Shown here in pieces: positions 17,052-25,392 of a DNA stretch of 64,000 nucleotides. Under the pieces are notes generated by a model. The model made no database searches, had not been told where the DNA came from, and worked only from the letters and a program-made list of their open reading frames with translations. Position numbers and translations under genes: made by a program. The number at the start of each line of letters is the position of its first letter. Position 1 is the first letter of the stretch. Origin of the DNA: Chryseobacterium phosphatilyticum. Lineage in GTDB: Bacteria > Bacteroidota > Bacteroidia > Flavobacteriales > Weeksellaceae. The stretch lies in the NCBI RefSeq assembly GCF_002899825.2, contig NZ_PPED02000003.1, forward strand, positions 390,263 through 454,262, read 5' to 3'.

Positions 17052-19724
17052 ATGAAACATTATTTCTTTATTTTCTCCCTGTTGATTCCCTTTTTAGGAT
17101 TTTCGCAGTGGTCAAGAACCGAGCTTAGATCTCAGAAAGTAAAAAAATCTCAGGAAAAATTAGAGTTTGCAGCTCTTTATCTGTTAGATACTGCTCAGCT
17201 TAAACAAATGTTACAAAAAGCGCCTGGCCGTTTCTCAAATGAAAAAGGAATTGTTATTTCACTTCCTGTTGCTAGTGGAAAATTAGAAAAATTTCAGGTT
17301 TGGGAATTTTCCAATATGGCTCCCGAATTACAGGCAAAGTTTCCGGATATTAAATCCTATGTAGGAACGGGAATAGAAGACCCTTCCGTATATCTGAGAT
17401 TCAGTCTTTCTCCGGTAGGTTTCTCCTCTATGATTACCCGATCCGGAATATCAGAATTTATTGAACCTTACACCGAAGATAGAACAGTATATGCTGTATT
17501 TGATTCCAAGGCAAAAAGAGGACAGGATAAAGAACCTTTTGAATGTTCCACCGTAGAGGATATCAAGAAACACTCTGTGGAAAAAAAAAACGGTGTTGCG
17601 AATAAAAGGACTGCCGGCTTTAATGTATTCAGAATGGCATTATCCTGTACAGGTGAATATGCTGAATATCACTTAGCGGCGGCAGGAACTCCGAGTACTG
17701 CAACTGATGTGCAGAAAAAAGCTGTAATTCTGGCGGCAATGAATGCTACTTTAACCAGGCTTAACGGTGTTTTTGAAAGAGATTTATCTTTACATTTTAA
17801 TTTAATTGCCAATAATGAGGCCATTATATTTCTAAATAAAGCAACAGACCCTTATTCAACAAGTGCCGGACCGGATGAAGCAGACCCTGGAATAAAAAGT
17901 GAAATTAATGCGGCGGATTTTGATATGGGACACTTGTTGGATAAAAAAAATGCTAATGGTGCCGCCTATCTGGATGCATTATGTGGAGCTCAGGCCGGAA
18001 GGGGATGGACAGCCCATAATTTCCCGGAAGGAGATAAATTTGATATTGATTATGTAGCCCATGAAATGGGTCATCAAATGGGAGCAAATCACACATTTTC
18101 TCTTTATCTTGACGGATCAGGTACATCAGAAGTGGAACCGGGAGGCGGAAGTACCATTATGGCCTATACAGGTATTATGGGAGGAGATGATGATATTCAG
18201 TATAATTCAAATGACTATTTCCATACCTTTAATGTAACAGAAATTAAAAATACGATCAACAGTATTAGCTGTGGTACCACAACTCCTTTTTCAAATCCTG
18301 CTCCTACGATCAGTGCCGGAGCAGACTATATTATTCCAAAATCAACTCCTTATCTGCTAAAAGGAACTACTACAGATGCCAATACTTCTTCGTATACCTA
18401 TACATGGGAACAAATGGACCCTGCCGGAAATGCTCAGACAGATACAAACTCTATTGCATATCCGACCAAACCGGCGGGACCTAATTTCAGATCTGTATCT
18501 CCGGTCAGTTCTCCTGTAAGATATTTTCCTGACTTTAATAAAGTATTGGCAGGAGTGCTGACAACACGCTGGGAATCTGTTTCAAGTGTTTCAAAAAATA
18601 TGAATTTTACATTCACTGCCAGAAGTAATAATCCCATTGCCCCACAAACCAGCAAAGATGAAATGATGGTAACCGTGAATGCCGGGGCAGGTCCTTTCCA
18701 GATAACAGCTCCTACGTTTGGACAATCATCCACTTCAGGAAATGCAATGATTGTAACATGGGATGTAGCCAATACGAATCAGGCTCCGATTAATACAGCC
18801 AATGTTAATATAAAATTGTCCACTGACGGAGGGCAGACATTTACTGTTATCGCAGCTAATACACCTAATGATGGAACACAGGAAATTACGATTCCCGCAG
18901 GGTCCACATCTGCAAATGCCTTTATCATGGTTGAAGCGGTAGGAAATATTTATTATGCCGTAAGCCCTAGTTTTGTAATTGATTATACTGTGACCGGGGA
19001 AACCTGTACAACATATACATATAGTGGCTCTCCGGTTGCAATTACAGATGGTCCCGGAGGATCAGATATTTCGGCACCTAAAGTGACAGCTCCATTAATG
19101 GTCAACAATACCGGCACAATTACTAAAATTAAAGTGACTCCTGCAATTACTCATGCCAACGTAAGACATATAGCTGTTGGAATAGAAAGTCCGGTAGGAA
19201 CTTCTGCTCTTATCTGGAACAGAGCCTGTAACAATAGTTCAGGAATCACCGGGACATTCAGTGATACGGGAAGTGCAGTAACTTGTAGTTCACCTATTCA
19301 GGGAGAAGTCAAATCAAAAGAATCTTTAAGTGTTTTCAAAGGTCATAATGCTCAGGGACAATGGAAATTGTATGCATCCGATAATACCAAAGGGATCACC
19401 GGAACCATCACGGGCTGGTCTCTTCAGGTGTGTACTCAGGAAACCCAAAATTTAGGAACTAAAGAACTAACTTCTCCGTTAGGTGATGATATTAAGATTT
19501 ATCCTAATCCTAGTGATGGGCATTTCTTTGTGAAGTCCAGAAACTTAAAAGGAGAAGTGAAAGTAACAATGTTTGATTCAAGCGGAAGATTGATTTATTC
19601 TTCAGCTTATCAGAGTGGAGGAGATCATACTAAAGAGTTTAATGTAAATGTACCTAAAGGAGTGTATGTTATAAGCATCAATTCTTCAAAAGGTGTATAC
19701 AACAGTAAACTGGTTATCAAATAA
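17052..19724 (+). CDS. Secreted reprolysin-like zinc metalloprotease with P-domain, T9SS type A cargo (copy 2)
   Basis: Tandem paralogue of the preceding gene, 890 residues with the same layout. It has a signal peptide (MKHYFFIFSLLIPFLGFSQ), a propeptide, the zinc motif HEMGHQMGANH (~336-346) with Met-turn STIMAYTG, Ig-like linkers, a P-like domain (CTTYTYSGSPVAITD ... WKLYASDN) and a type A sorting domain (IYPNPSDGHF ... KLVIK). The two copies align along their whole length. The most divergent stretch I see is just after the start of the catalytic domain (for example YTSWGPSQANTNIS versus YSTSAGPDEADPGIK), where substrate preference may differ. It has its own terminator, and an AraC-type gene follows in the same direction. 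Confidence 0.92.
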   Translation: MKHYFFIFSLLIPFLGFSQWSRTELRSQKVKKSQEKLEFAALYLLDTAQLKQMLQKAPGRFSNEKGIVISLPVASGKLEKFQVWEFSNMAPELQAKFPDIKSYVGTGIEDPSVYLRFSLSPVGFSSMITRSGISEFIEPYTEDRTVYAVFDSKAKRGQDKEPFECSTVEDIKKHSVEKKNGVANKRTAGFNVFRMALSCTGEYAEYHLAAAGTPSTATDVQKKAVILAAMNATLTRLNGVFERDLSLHFNLIANNEAIIFLNKATDPYSTSAGPDEADPGIKSEINAADFDMGHLLDKKNANGAAYLDALCGAQAGRGWTAHNFPEGDKFDIDYVAHEMGHQMGANHTFSLYLDGSGTSEVEPGGGSTIMAYTGIMGGDDDIQYNSNDYFHTFNVTEIKNTINSISCGTTTPFSNPAPTISAGADYIIPKSTPYLLKGTTTDANTSSYTYTWEQMDPAGNAQTDTNSIAYPTKPAGPNFRSVSPVSSPVRYFPDFNKVLAGVLTTRWESVSSVSKNMNFTFTARSNNPIAPQTSKDEMMVTVNAGAGPFQITAPTFGQSSTSGNAMIVTWDVANTNQAPINTANVNIKLSTDGGQTFTVIAANTPNDGTQEITIPAGSTSANAFIMVEAVGNIYYAVSPSFVIDYTVTGETCTTYTYSGSPVAITDGPGGSDISAPKVTAPLMVNNTGTITKIKVTPAITHANVRHIAVGIESPVGTSALIWNRACNNSSGITGTFSDTGSAVTCSSPIQGEVKSKESLSVFKGHNAQGQWKLYASDNTKGITGTITGWSLQVCTQETQNLGTKELTSPLGDDIKIYPNPSDGHFFVKSRNLKGEVKVTMFDSSGRLIYSSAYQSGGDHTKEFNVNVPKGVYVISINSSKGVYNSKLVIK

Positions 19725-19741
19725 TCACCATTAAATCATAT

Positions 19742-19773
19742 AAAAAGGATCGGCATTTGTCGATCCTTTTTTA
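19742..19773 (+). terminator. Terminator of metalloprotease copy 2
   Basis: AAAAAGGATCG, an eight-base loop, CGATCCTTTTTT; a clear stem with a T run. Confidence 0.88.
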
Positions 19774-19852
19774 TTTTGAAGTTTGTAGATTGTCTGTATT
19801 TATAGTACTTTTATAAACCATTTATTAATCTGTTTTCTCATTAAATTATAAG

Positions 19853-20734
19853 ATGAAATCTATCTCTGTTCTTCATATTGATCTTTTCCAGGCAGGTAGA
19901 AGTTCTTCTGATTTCTATTTTAATACCATGAAAAAACATCTGGTAGTAGGGCATAAACATATAGAAAAGCCACACAGACACGATTTCTACGCTGCAGTGC
20001 TATTTACCCGGGGAAAAGGAACTCATGAAATTGATTTTCAGAAGTATGAGGTTTCAGAAGGAAGCCTTTTTTTTCTTTCACCAGGGCAGATTCACAGTTG
20101 GGAACTTTCAGAAGATATAGACGGGTATATCTTCTTTTGTTCACAGGAATTCTATGAAATGCATTATGTAAATCAAAAGCTGAGAAGTTTCCCCTTCTTT
20201 GGTTCTGTGACATTTCCAAGAAAGCTTCAGCTAAATAATGAAGAACTACAGAAAAATATCATTTTATTTGAAGAATTAGGCAACGAAAATCAGACTAAAA
20301 GTATCATGAAGGAAGGATTAATTCTTTCATTAATGTCTCAGGTATTCATTAACGCCACCAGGTCATTTTCCAGAGATATTGAAATCCTGGAATCTTCGAC
20401 AGGTCCTTCTTATTTTAAACATTATCAGGATTTTGAAACTCTTATTGAGGAGCATTTTACAAAACAAAAATCTATTGCCTATTACGCTTCACTTTTAGGG
20501 ATTTCATCAAAGCATCTTAACCGGATAGTACAGACTGTTGTACAGAAAACCGCTACAGATGTTCTTACAGAAAGAGTAGTACTGGAAGCTAAAAGGATGT
20601 TAATGTATCTTGATGAAGGTCTTGTAGAAATAGCTTTCAGATTAGGTTATGAAGAATATTCCTACTTTGTAAGAGTCTTCCGGAAAAGTTCCGGAATGAC
20701 CCCTACGCAGTTTATGAGGAAATATAAGGCTTAA
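19853..20734 (+). CDS. AraC-family transcriptional regulator with cupin sensor domain
   Basis: Protein of 293 residues. The N-terminal cupin-like domain (~35-110) contains HKHIEKPHRHDFYAAVLFTRGKG and LFFLSPGQIHSWEL, with the clustered His typical of the AraC_binding fold. The C-terminal double HTH (~190-290) contains SIAYYASLLGISSKHLNRIVQ and the signature EIAFRLGYEEYSYFVRVFRKSSGMTPTQF. It likely acts as an activator responding to a small ligand. It stands alone between terminators; its neighbours are the metalloproteases and the convergent ccoG, so its target is not evident. Confidence 0.9.
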   Translation: MKSISVLHIDLFQAGRSSSDFYFNTMKKHLVVGHKHIEKPHRHDFYAAVLFTRGKGTHEIDFQKYEVSEGSLFFLSPGQIHSWELSEDIDGYIFFCSQEFYEMHYVNQKLRSFPFFGSVTFPRKLQLNNEELQKNIILFEELGNENQTKSIMKEGLILSLMSQVFINATRSFSRDIEILESSTGPSYFKHYQDFETLIEEHFTKQKSIAYYASLLGISSKHLNRIVQTVVQKTATDVLTERVVLEAKRMLMYLDEGLVEIAFRLGYEEYSYFVRVFRKSSGMTPTQFMRKYKA

Positions 20735-20803
20735 TTGAATTGATACGTGAAAATAGAGAGAGTTGAAAATTTTTTCTTCAAAGATCAGATCCTCCTGACT
20801 TGC

Positions 20804-22246
20804 TTACAACGCCAATTTAAATGGTCCTTCAAAAGTGGTTTCAAATGAATCTACCAGTTTTCCCTTTTCATCAAAAACACCAATGACCATATTTTGTTTT
20901 GAGAATCTGATGTCATCCTCAGGGAAGGTAATATTAATGTTTCCTTTCAAAATTTCATCACCTTTCAGAATTATTTTTTCATTCCCAAAATATGTGATTT
21001 CTGCATGGTCAGGAGTGAGGACTTTAATGGTTAATGTTTTCTTTTCGTTCGATTTATTTAACAGCGTATAAATGAAGGTGTTGGTGATTTTACCATTTTT
21101 AATAAAGAAAGTGGAACCTGCCGGTTTGATAAATTTCGCTTCCATAGAGCCGCGGTCATACATTAAGAATCCTAAAAAGCCGATAAGAAGAGCAAGAACT
21201 ACCGTAGTAGCCTTCATTCTCGGAGTAAATTTGAATGCATCCTGATTCTCAATTTCAGATTCTGTAGCATAGCGGATGAGTCCTTTTGGCAGACCAACTT
21301 TGTCCATCACTTCATCACAGGCATCAATGCAGGCGGTACAGTTTACACATTCCAATTGCTGCCCATGTCTGATATCAATTCCTGTAGGACAGACTACAAC
21401 ACACTGGTTACAGTCGATACAATCTCCTTTTCCTGCTGCTTTTCTATCTTCGTTATTTCTCCACTTTGAACGACCTTCACCTCTTTTAAAATCATAGTAA
21501 ACATTGATGGTTTGTTTATCAATCAATACACCCTGAAGTCTTCCGTAGGGGCATACCAATGTACATACCTGCTCACGAAGCCATGCAAAAACAAAGTAGA
21601 AAGTCATGGTAAAAAAGATCATGGTGACAAACTTTAGAGGGTGCTCAGACGGGCCCTCCAGCATAATTTGAAAAACCTTTTCATAACCTACGATATACAT
21701 AAACATAAAAGTGGAAATGAGCAGGGAAATAAAAATAAAGACAGACCATTTAGTAAGTCTTTTTCTTATCTTCTCTGCATCCCATTCCTGTCTGTCCAGC
21801 TTCATTTGCTTGTTTCTGTCACCTTCTATCCAATATTCAATTTTTCGGAAAACCATTTCCATAAATAAGGTTTGCGGACAAAGCCACCCACAGAATATTC
21901 TTCCGAAAACGACCGTGAACAACATGACAAAAATTACAGAAGTTACGGCGCCTAAGGCAAGAATAAAAAAGTCTTGAAGATAGAAAGGTTGACCTAGAAT
22001 AAAGAATCTTCCGTCAATGACATTAATGAGCAAAACCGGGTTATTATTAATCTTTATAAAGGGAAGACCAAAGAAAAGAGTAAGTAAAACATAGCTGGTA
22101 TAATTCCTGTAATTGGTATATTTTCCTTTGGGTTTTCTCGGGAATATCCATTTTCTTTTCCCGGTTTCATCCATGGTTCCCACTGAATTTCTGAAATCTT
22201 CATTTTCAATTTCCAAGGATTTCATATTATTGGACTCTGCACTCAT
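20804..22246 (-). CDS. ccoG: Cytochrome c oxidase accessory protein CcoG (RdxA/FixG family)
   Basis: Membrane iron-sulfur protein that in other bacteria reduces Cu(II) for assembly of the copper site in cbb3-type oxidase. In 480 residues there are N-terminal TM segments (~50-125) with CGWLCPQTLFMEMVFRKIE. A second pair of TMs (~165-235) ends in the motif CTLVCPYGRLQ. Two 4Fe-4S sites follow (CIDCNQCVVVCP at ~275 and CVNCTACIDAC at ~302), then another TM (~340-360) and a C-terminal Ig-like FixG domain. The cbb3 structural genes (ccoNOP) and ccoS are not in this window, so the gene stands apart from its usual partners. It is convergent with the AraC gene. Confidence 0.95.
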   Translation of the reverse strand: MSAESNNMKSLEIENEDFRNSVGTMDETGKRKWIFPRKPKGKYTNYRNYTSYVLLTLFFGLPFIKINNNPVLLINVIDGRFFILGQPFYLQDFFILALGAVTSVIFVMLFTVVFGRIFCGWLCPQTLFMEMVFRKIEYWIEGDRNKQMKLDRQEWDAEKIRKRLTKWSVFIFISLLISTFMFMYIVGYEKVFQIMLEGPSEHPLKFVTMIFFTMTFYFVFAWLREQVCTLVCPYGRLQGVLIDKQTINVYYDFKRGEGRSKWRNNEDRKAAGKGDCIDCNQCVVVCPTGIDIRHGQQLECVNCTACIDACDEVMDKVGLPKGLIRYATESEIENQDAFKFTPRMKATTVVLALLIGFLGFLMYDRGSMEAKFIKPAGSTFFIKNGKITNTFIYTLLNKSNEKKTLTIKVLTPDHAEITYFGNEKIILKGDEILKGNINITFPEDDIRFSKQNMVIGVFDEKGKLVDSFETTFEGPFKLAL

Positions 22247-22505
22247 TATTGTATGCTATAAAAGTATTATGGTAGTATTTTTACACGGGATCACTTTTTT
22301 GATTTTTGTCCTGTTTTTTATAGTACAAATAGTATCAATCCCAGTGCTACAAAGCTCTGCATTATATTGAAAGCCTCCTAATATGATCTACTTATATAAT
22401 AGGATAATTAGGACATTTTATATAAGATGTTATATTAGATCAAAATGAGAAAATATTTTTGAATCCTGTTGGGCATATTGTAAATTGCAGGTCTAAAAAT
22501 GAAGT

Positions 22506-23399
22506 ATGAAGAATATCTGTAAAATTGGTTTGATTGGTTTGGTTTTCGCATTAATAAACTGCCAATCAGTAAAAAGTAGTAATATGTTTTATGAAGGTGT
22601 ACAGCCGGAAAAAGTTTCGGATCAGTTTAGTTTTACAGAAGGCCCGTCAACGGATGAACTCGGAAATGTTTATTTTACCGACCAACCTAATGATAAAATT
22701 TATTATTGGGACTGGAAGAGTAATCAGGTGATAGAATTTCTGAATAAGACGGGAAGAGCAAACGGAACTCATTTTGATAAAGATGGTTTCCTGATTACAT
22801 GTTCAGATGATCAGGGGGAAATGTGGAAGATTTCAAAAGATAAAAAAATAGAGATTTTGTTCAGAAATTTTGAAGGGAAAAGATTCAACGGACCTAATGA
22901 TGTCTGGAATGATGCCTCTGGAGGAATGTATTTCACAGACCCTTTATACATAAGAGATTATTGGGTTGACTTTAAACAGGAGTTGCCACATAAAAGTATA
23001 TATTACAGGGATAATAAAGGAAATATAACCAGGCTTGAAACATTTACACAACCCAACGGAATTGTAGGCAGTGAAAGACTTAAAAAATTATATATATCAG
23101 ACATTGATGCCGGAAAAACATATGTTTATGATATATTGGGAGATGGGAAATTGTCTGACAAAAAATTGTTTTGTGAAATGGGATCAGACGGAATGACTTT
23201 AGATAAGCATGGGAACCTGTATTTAACAGGTGACGGGGTACATATTTTTAATCGGAAGGGCAAGAAAATCTATCATATTTCAATTCCTGAAAAATGGACA
23301 TCCAATGTAACTTTCGGTGGAAAAAATAATGATGTACTTTTCATTACTGCTTCCCAGTCGGTATATACTTTTCCGATGAGAGTAAGAGGAATACAATAA
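22506..23399 (+). CDS. SMP-30/gluconolactonase-family lipoprotein
   Basis: Predicted lipoprotein of 297 residues: signal MKNICKIGLIGLVFALINC with lipobox cysteine, then a six-bladed propeller of the SMP-30/gluconolaconase/LRE type. Family-typical segments are FTEGPSTDELGNVYFTDQPNDKIYYWD (start of the fold), RFNGPNDVWNDASGGMYFTDP (metal-site Asn/Asp), QPNGIVGS and DGMTLDKHGNLYLTGDGVHIF. The Glu in FTEGP, the Asn of GPNDV and the Asp of SDGMTLD are the expected metal ligands. It probably hydrolyses sugar lactones or related compounds outside the inner membrane; the exact substrate is unknown. It is transcribed alone. Confidence 0.87.
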   Translation: MKNICKIGLIGLVFALINCQSVKSSNMFYEGVQPEKVSDQFSFTEGPSTDELGNVYFTDQPNDKIYYWDWKSNQVIEFLNKTGRANGTHFDKDGFLITCSDDQGEMWKISKDKKIEILFRNFEGKRFNGPNDVWNDASGGMYFTDPLYIRDYWVDFKQELPHKSIYYRDNKGNITRLETFTQPNGIVGSERLKKLYISDIDAGKTYVYDILGDGKLSDKKLFCEMGSDGMTLDKHGNLYLTGDGVHIFNRKGKKIYHISIPEKWTSNVTFGGKNNDVLFITASQSVYTFPMRVRGIQ

Positions 23400-23406
23400 T
23401 TTTTGT

Positions 23407-23501
23407 GTCATTGCGAGGAGCGTAGCGACGAAGCAATCTCTATAAGTTTTACAAAAACTGTTATCAATATGGAGATTGCTTTACCTTCGGTTTACAATGA
23501 C
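23407..23501. repeat. Dispersed palindromic intergenic repeat (CHCEERSDEAI type), full copy
   Basis: A structured element between convergent genes. Outer arms GTCATTG / CAATGAC enclose AAGCAATCTC / GAGATTGCTT, which enclose AGTTTT-ACA-AAAACT, giving one nested hairpin. Its left arm, read as protein, gives CHCEERSDEAIS, a spurious peptide I recognise from repeats dispersed in many bacterial genomes. A degenerate partial copy lies near 24.9 kb. It may also help terminate both flanking genes. Confidence 0.75.
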
Positions 23502-23523
23502 TATTTATTATTGAATTTAAGCC

Positions 23524-24831
23524 TTAATAAGCTACTTCCATTTTCACTTTTTTCCCCTTCAGCTTTTCATTCTGAAGCTTTCTTAAAACAGCGTTCACTT
23601 TATTTCTGGAAACAGCAACATAAGAAGTAGTGTCTTTTACTTCAATAACTCCCACATCTTCTTTTTGTAATTCTCCTTTTTTAAGTAAATAACCTACAAT
23701 ATCCACTTTATTCACCTTGTCTTTTTTTCCTGCACTAATGTAAATTGTCTGGAAAGGTGTTTTTTGCGGAACCTTAGTAAATCCGGTAACATTTTCTTCA
23801 GGAGTATCATTTTTGATGAAAGGGAAATTATCATCCTCATTCATAATAAGATAAACAAAACCTTTGGCATTCATTCTTGCGGTACGTCCGTTTCTGTGGA
23901 TGAAAGCATCTTCTTTTGGAGGCAATTGATAATGTACGATAGATTCCACTTCTGGAATATCAAGTCCACGGGCAGCTAAATCAGTGGTGATAAGAATCCT
24001 TGCAGAATCATTTCTGAATTTCAGTAAAGCACGTTCTCTTTCATCCTGTTCCATTCCGCCATGGAAGGTTTCTCTGTCGATTCCCATCTGATGAAGAAGC
24101 TCAGAGATTCTGTCTACTGCTTCACGGTGGTTGCAGAAAATTAAAGTTCTCTTGTTTCCGATTTTACATACCAGATTGAAAAGGGTATCTAGTTTTTCCT
24201 CAGGAATGGTCATTACTTTTCTCAGTTGAAGATCAGGTTTTACATCATTTTCTTTAAGGAAGCTGATCACTTTTTCATCTTTTAATCCTGTAAAAGAAGG
24301 AATCTGATCCATAGCAGTTGCAGAGGTTAACATTCTTTGAGAAAGTCCTTTCAAAGAATTGGAAATAAATTCCATATCATCATGGAAGCCAAGTTCCAGA
24401 GCTTTGTCAAATTCATCAAGGACTACTGTTTTGATGGTTTTCGGATCAAAATTATTGTTTCTTACATGATACGTAACTCTTCCCGGAGTTCCAATTAAAA
24501 CAGCAGGAGCTTCGATTAAATTATTAACCTCAATCTTTTTATCATGTCCACCATAGCAAACGGAAACCTTAAAATCTGTTCCCATTGCCTTGAATACCTG
24601 TTCAATTTGTAACGCCAATTCTCTGGCAGGAACTAAAATCAATGCCTGAACTCCCTGTACATTCTTTTTCAGATTTCTGAGAACCGGAAATAAAAAGGCT
24701 AAGGTTTTTCCTGAGCCGGTAGGAGAGAGCAAAACAATATCGGTATTGTTTTCAGACGCTTTATAAGCTGATTTCTGCATCTGATTCATATCCTGAATCT
24801 GCAGTTTTTGATAAATTGATTGTAGTTCCAT
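23524..24831 (-). CDS. DbpA-like DEAD-box-family RNA helicase with DEFD motif II
   Basis: ATP-dependent RNA helicase of 435 residues, probably acting on 23S rRNA in ribosome assembly. The N-terminus is very short. Motifs in order are: I LLSPTGSGKT (~34-43), Ia PARELALQ, Ib GTPGR, II LDEFD, III SAT, IV LIFCNH, V TTDLAARGLDIPEVE and VI HRNGRTAR. The C-terminal ~70 residues (VGYLLKKGELQKEDVGVIEV ... VSRNKV) resemble the DbpA RNA-binding domain. Motif II is DEFD instead of DEAD, and motif VI has Ala for the usual second Gly of HRxGRTGR. The catalytic D-E pair is kept, so it is probably active. It may be translated from a nearly leaderless mRNA. Confidence 0.88.
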   Translation of the reverse strand: MELQSIYQKLQIQDMNQMQKSAYKASENNTDIVLLSPTGSGKTLAFLFPVLRNLKKNVQGVQALILVPARELALQIEQVFKAMGTDFKVSVCYGGHDKKIEVNNLIEAPAVLIGTPGRVTYHVRNNNFDPKTIKTVVLDEFDKALELGFHDDMEFISNSLKGLSQRMLTSATAMDQIPSFTGLKDEKVISFLKENDVKPDLQLRKVMTIPEEKLDTLFNLVCKIGNKRTLIFCNHREAVDRISELLHQMGIDRETFHGGMEQDERERALLKFRNDSARILITTDLAARGLDIPEVESIVHYQLPPKEDAFIHRNGRTARMNAKGFVYLIMNEDDNFPFIKNDTPEENVTGFTKVPQKTPFQTIYISAGKKDKVNKVDIVGYLLKKGELQKEDVGVIEVKDTTSYVAVSRNKVNAVLRKLQNEKLKGKKVKMEVAY

Positions 24832-24835
24832 GCTG

Positions 24836-24843
24836 CAAAGGTA
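24836..24843 (-). promoter_or_regulatory. -7 promoter element almost touching the helicase start codon
   Basis: On the minus strand, TACCTTTG matches TAnnTTTG exactly and ends four bases before the ATG. If used, transcription would start at or near the A of the ATG, giving a leaderless mRNA. I see no clear -33 TTG. Confidence 0.45.
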
Positions 24844-24930
24844 GTGAATTAGGTGGCAGGTGGGAGTTGAAAATTGAAAATTGAGAGTGAAGAGTGGAGA
24901 GTTTGAAAATTAGGTTGCTAGATAAGTGCT

Positions 24931-24975
24931 GTCATAGCGAAGGGCGTGTCTACGAAGCAATCTCATTGCATTCAG
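24931..24975. repeat. Degenerate partial copy of the CHCEERSDEAI-type repeat
   Basis: The string starting GTCATAGCGAAGGGCG and running into CGAAGCAATCTCATTGC matches the left arm of the full copy at 23407 (GTCATTGCGAGGAGCG ... CGAAGCAATCTC). The right arm is absent. The bases before it (24870-24920) are low-complexity GAAAATTGA-type repeats. Confidence 0.6.
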
Positions 24976-25011
24976 CATCATAAACATAGAAATGAAACAG
25001 TAACACAACAT

Positions 25012-25100
25012 TAGCCCCGATAGAAGCGGTTACCCCGCAGCAAGCAGTGGGAGAAATCTGGGGCGAGGAGTATAAGTGGATAGCGGGAAAGAGCTTCTAA
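25012..25100. repeat. Dispersed structured element, copy A (TAGCCCCGATAG ... GGATAGCGGGA)
   Basis: A locally GC-rich element of about 89 bases. The 5' block TAGCCCCGATAG, then CGGTTACCCCGCAGCA, and the 3' block GCGAGGAGTATAAGTGGATA followed by GCGGGAA recur in copy B at 36702 with only a few changes. The centre differs (AGCAGTGGGAGAAATCTGGG here). CCCG near the 5' end can pair with CGGG near the 3' end. I find no ORF for it and no promoter in front of this copy. Confidence 0.75.
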
Positions 25101-25239
25101 AAAAGAAAGAAAGTTACATGACGGATGTTTGAACTTGTGTACGGCATTCCAATTTTTGAATCCTCTAATCTTTCAATTTTGTAATCATTTACAGATGACT
25201 GTCAGTTATTTACATGCTATTTTTCTACGGATGAAAATA

Positions 25240-25270
25240 TTGTTTATCTCAAATAAAATTCATATCTTTG
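25240..25270 (+). promoter_or_regulatory. rpsA promoter
   Basis: TTG, 20 bases and TATCTTTG match the Bacteroidetes primary promoter consensus exactly. It predicts a transcription start near 25276 and a leader of about 115 bases in front of rpsA. Confidence 0.82.
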
Positions 25271-25392
25271 CACCCACTTTTGTGGCGAAAAGGTTTGATG
25301 GGTAAATTACTTACAATTAATTACTTCCGTATTTTTTAATCCACATTTATTCAAACCGTTAAAAAAGAAGGAATACAAATTTTTATTAGAAA
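25271..25392 (+). promoter_or_regulatory. Structured 5' leader of rpsA, possible autoregulatory site
   Basis: The region between promoter and start codon is AT-rich with some pairing potential: CCACTTTTGTGG near its 5' end, and GGTTTGA (25292-25298) with TCAAACC (25351-25357). E. coli S1 represses its own mRNA through a structured leader. A similar role here is an inference from length and pairing only; I cannot match a known family. Confidence 0.35.

Noticed and set aside
23403..23630. Short frame beginning MCHCEERSDEAIS
   Set aside because: This is the translation of a dispersed hairpin repeat, not a gene.
25012..25100. tRNA or tmRNA gene in the GC-rich intergenic block
   Set aside because: No cloverleaf, anticodon arm or T-psi-C motif could be placed, and the block recurs with a variable centre.
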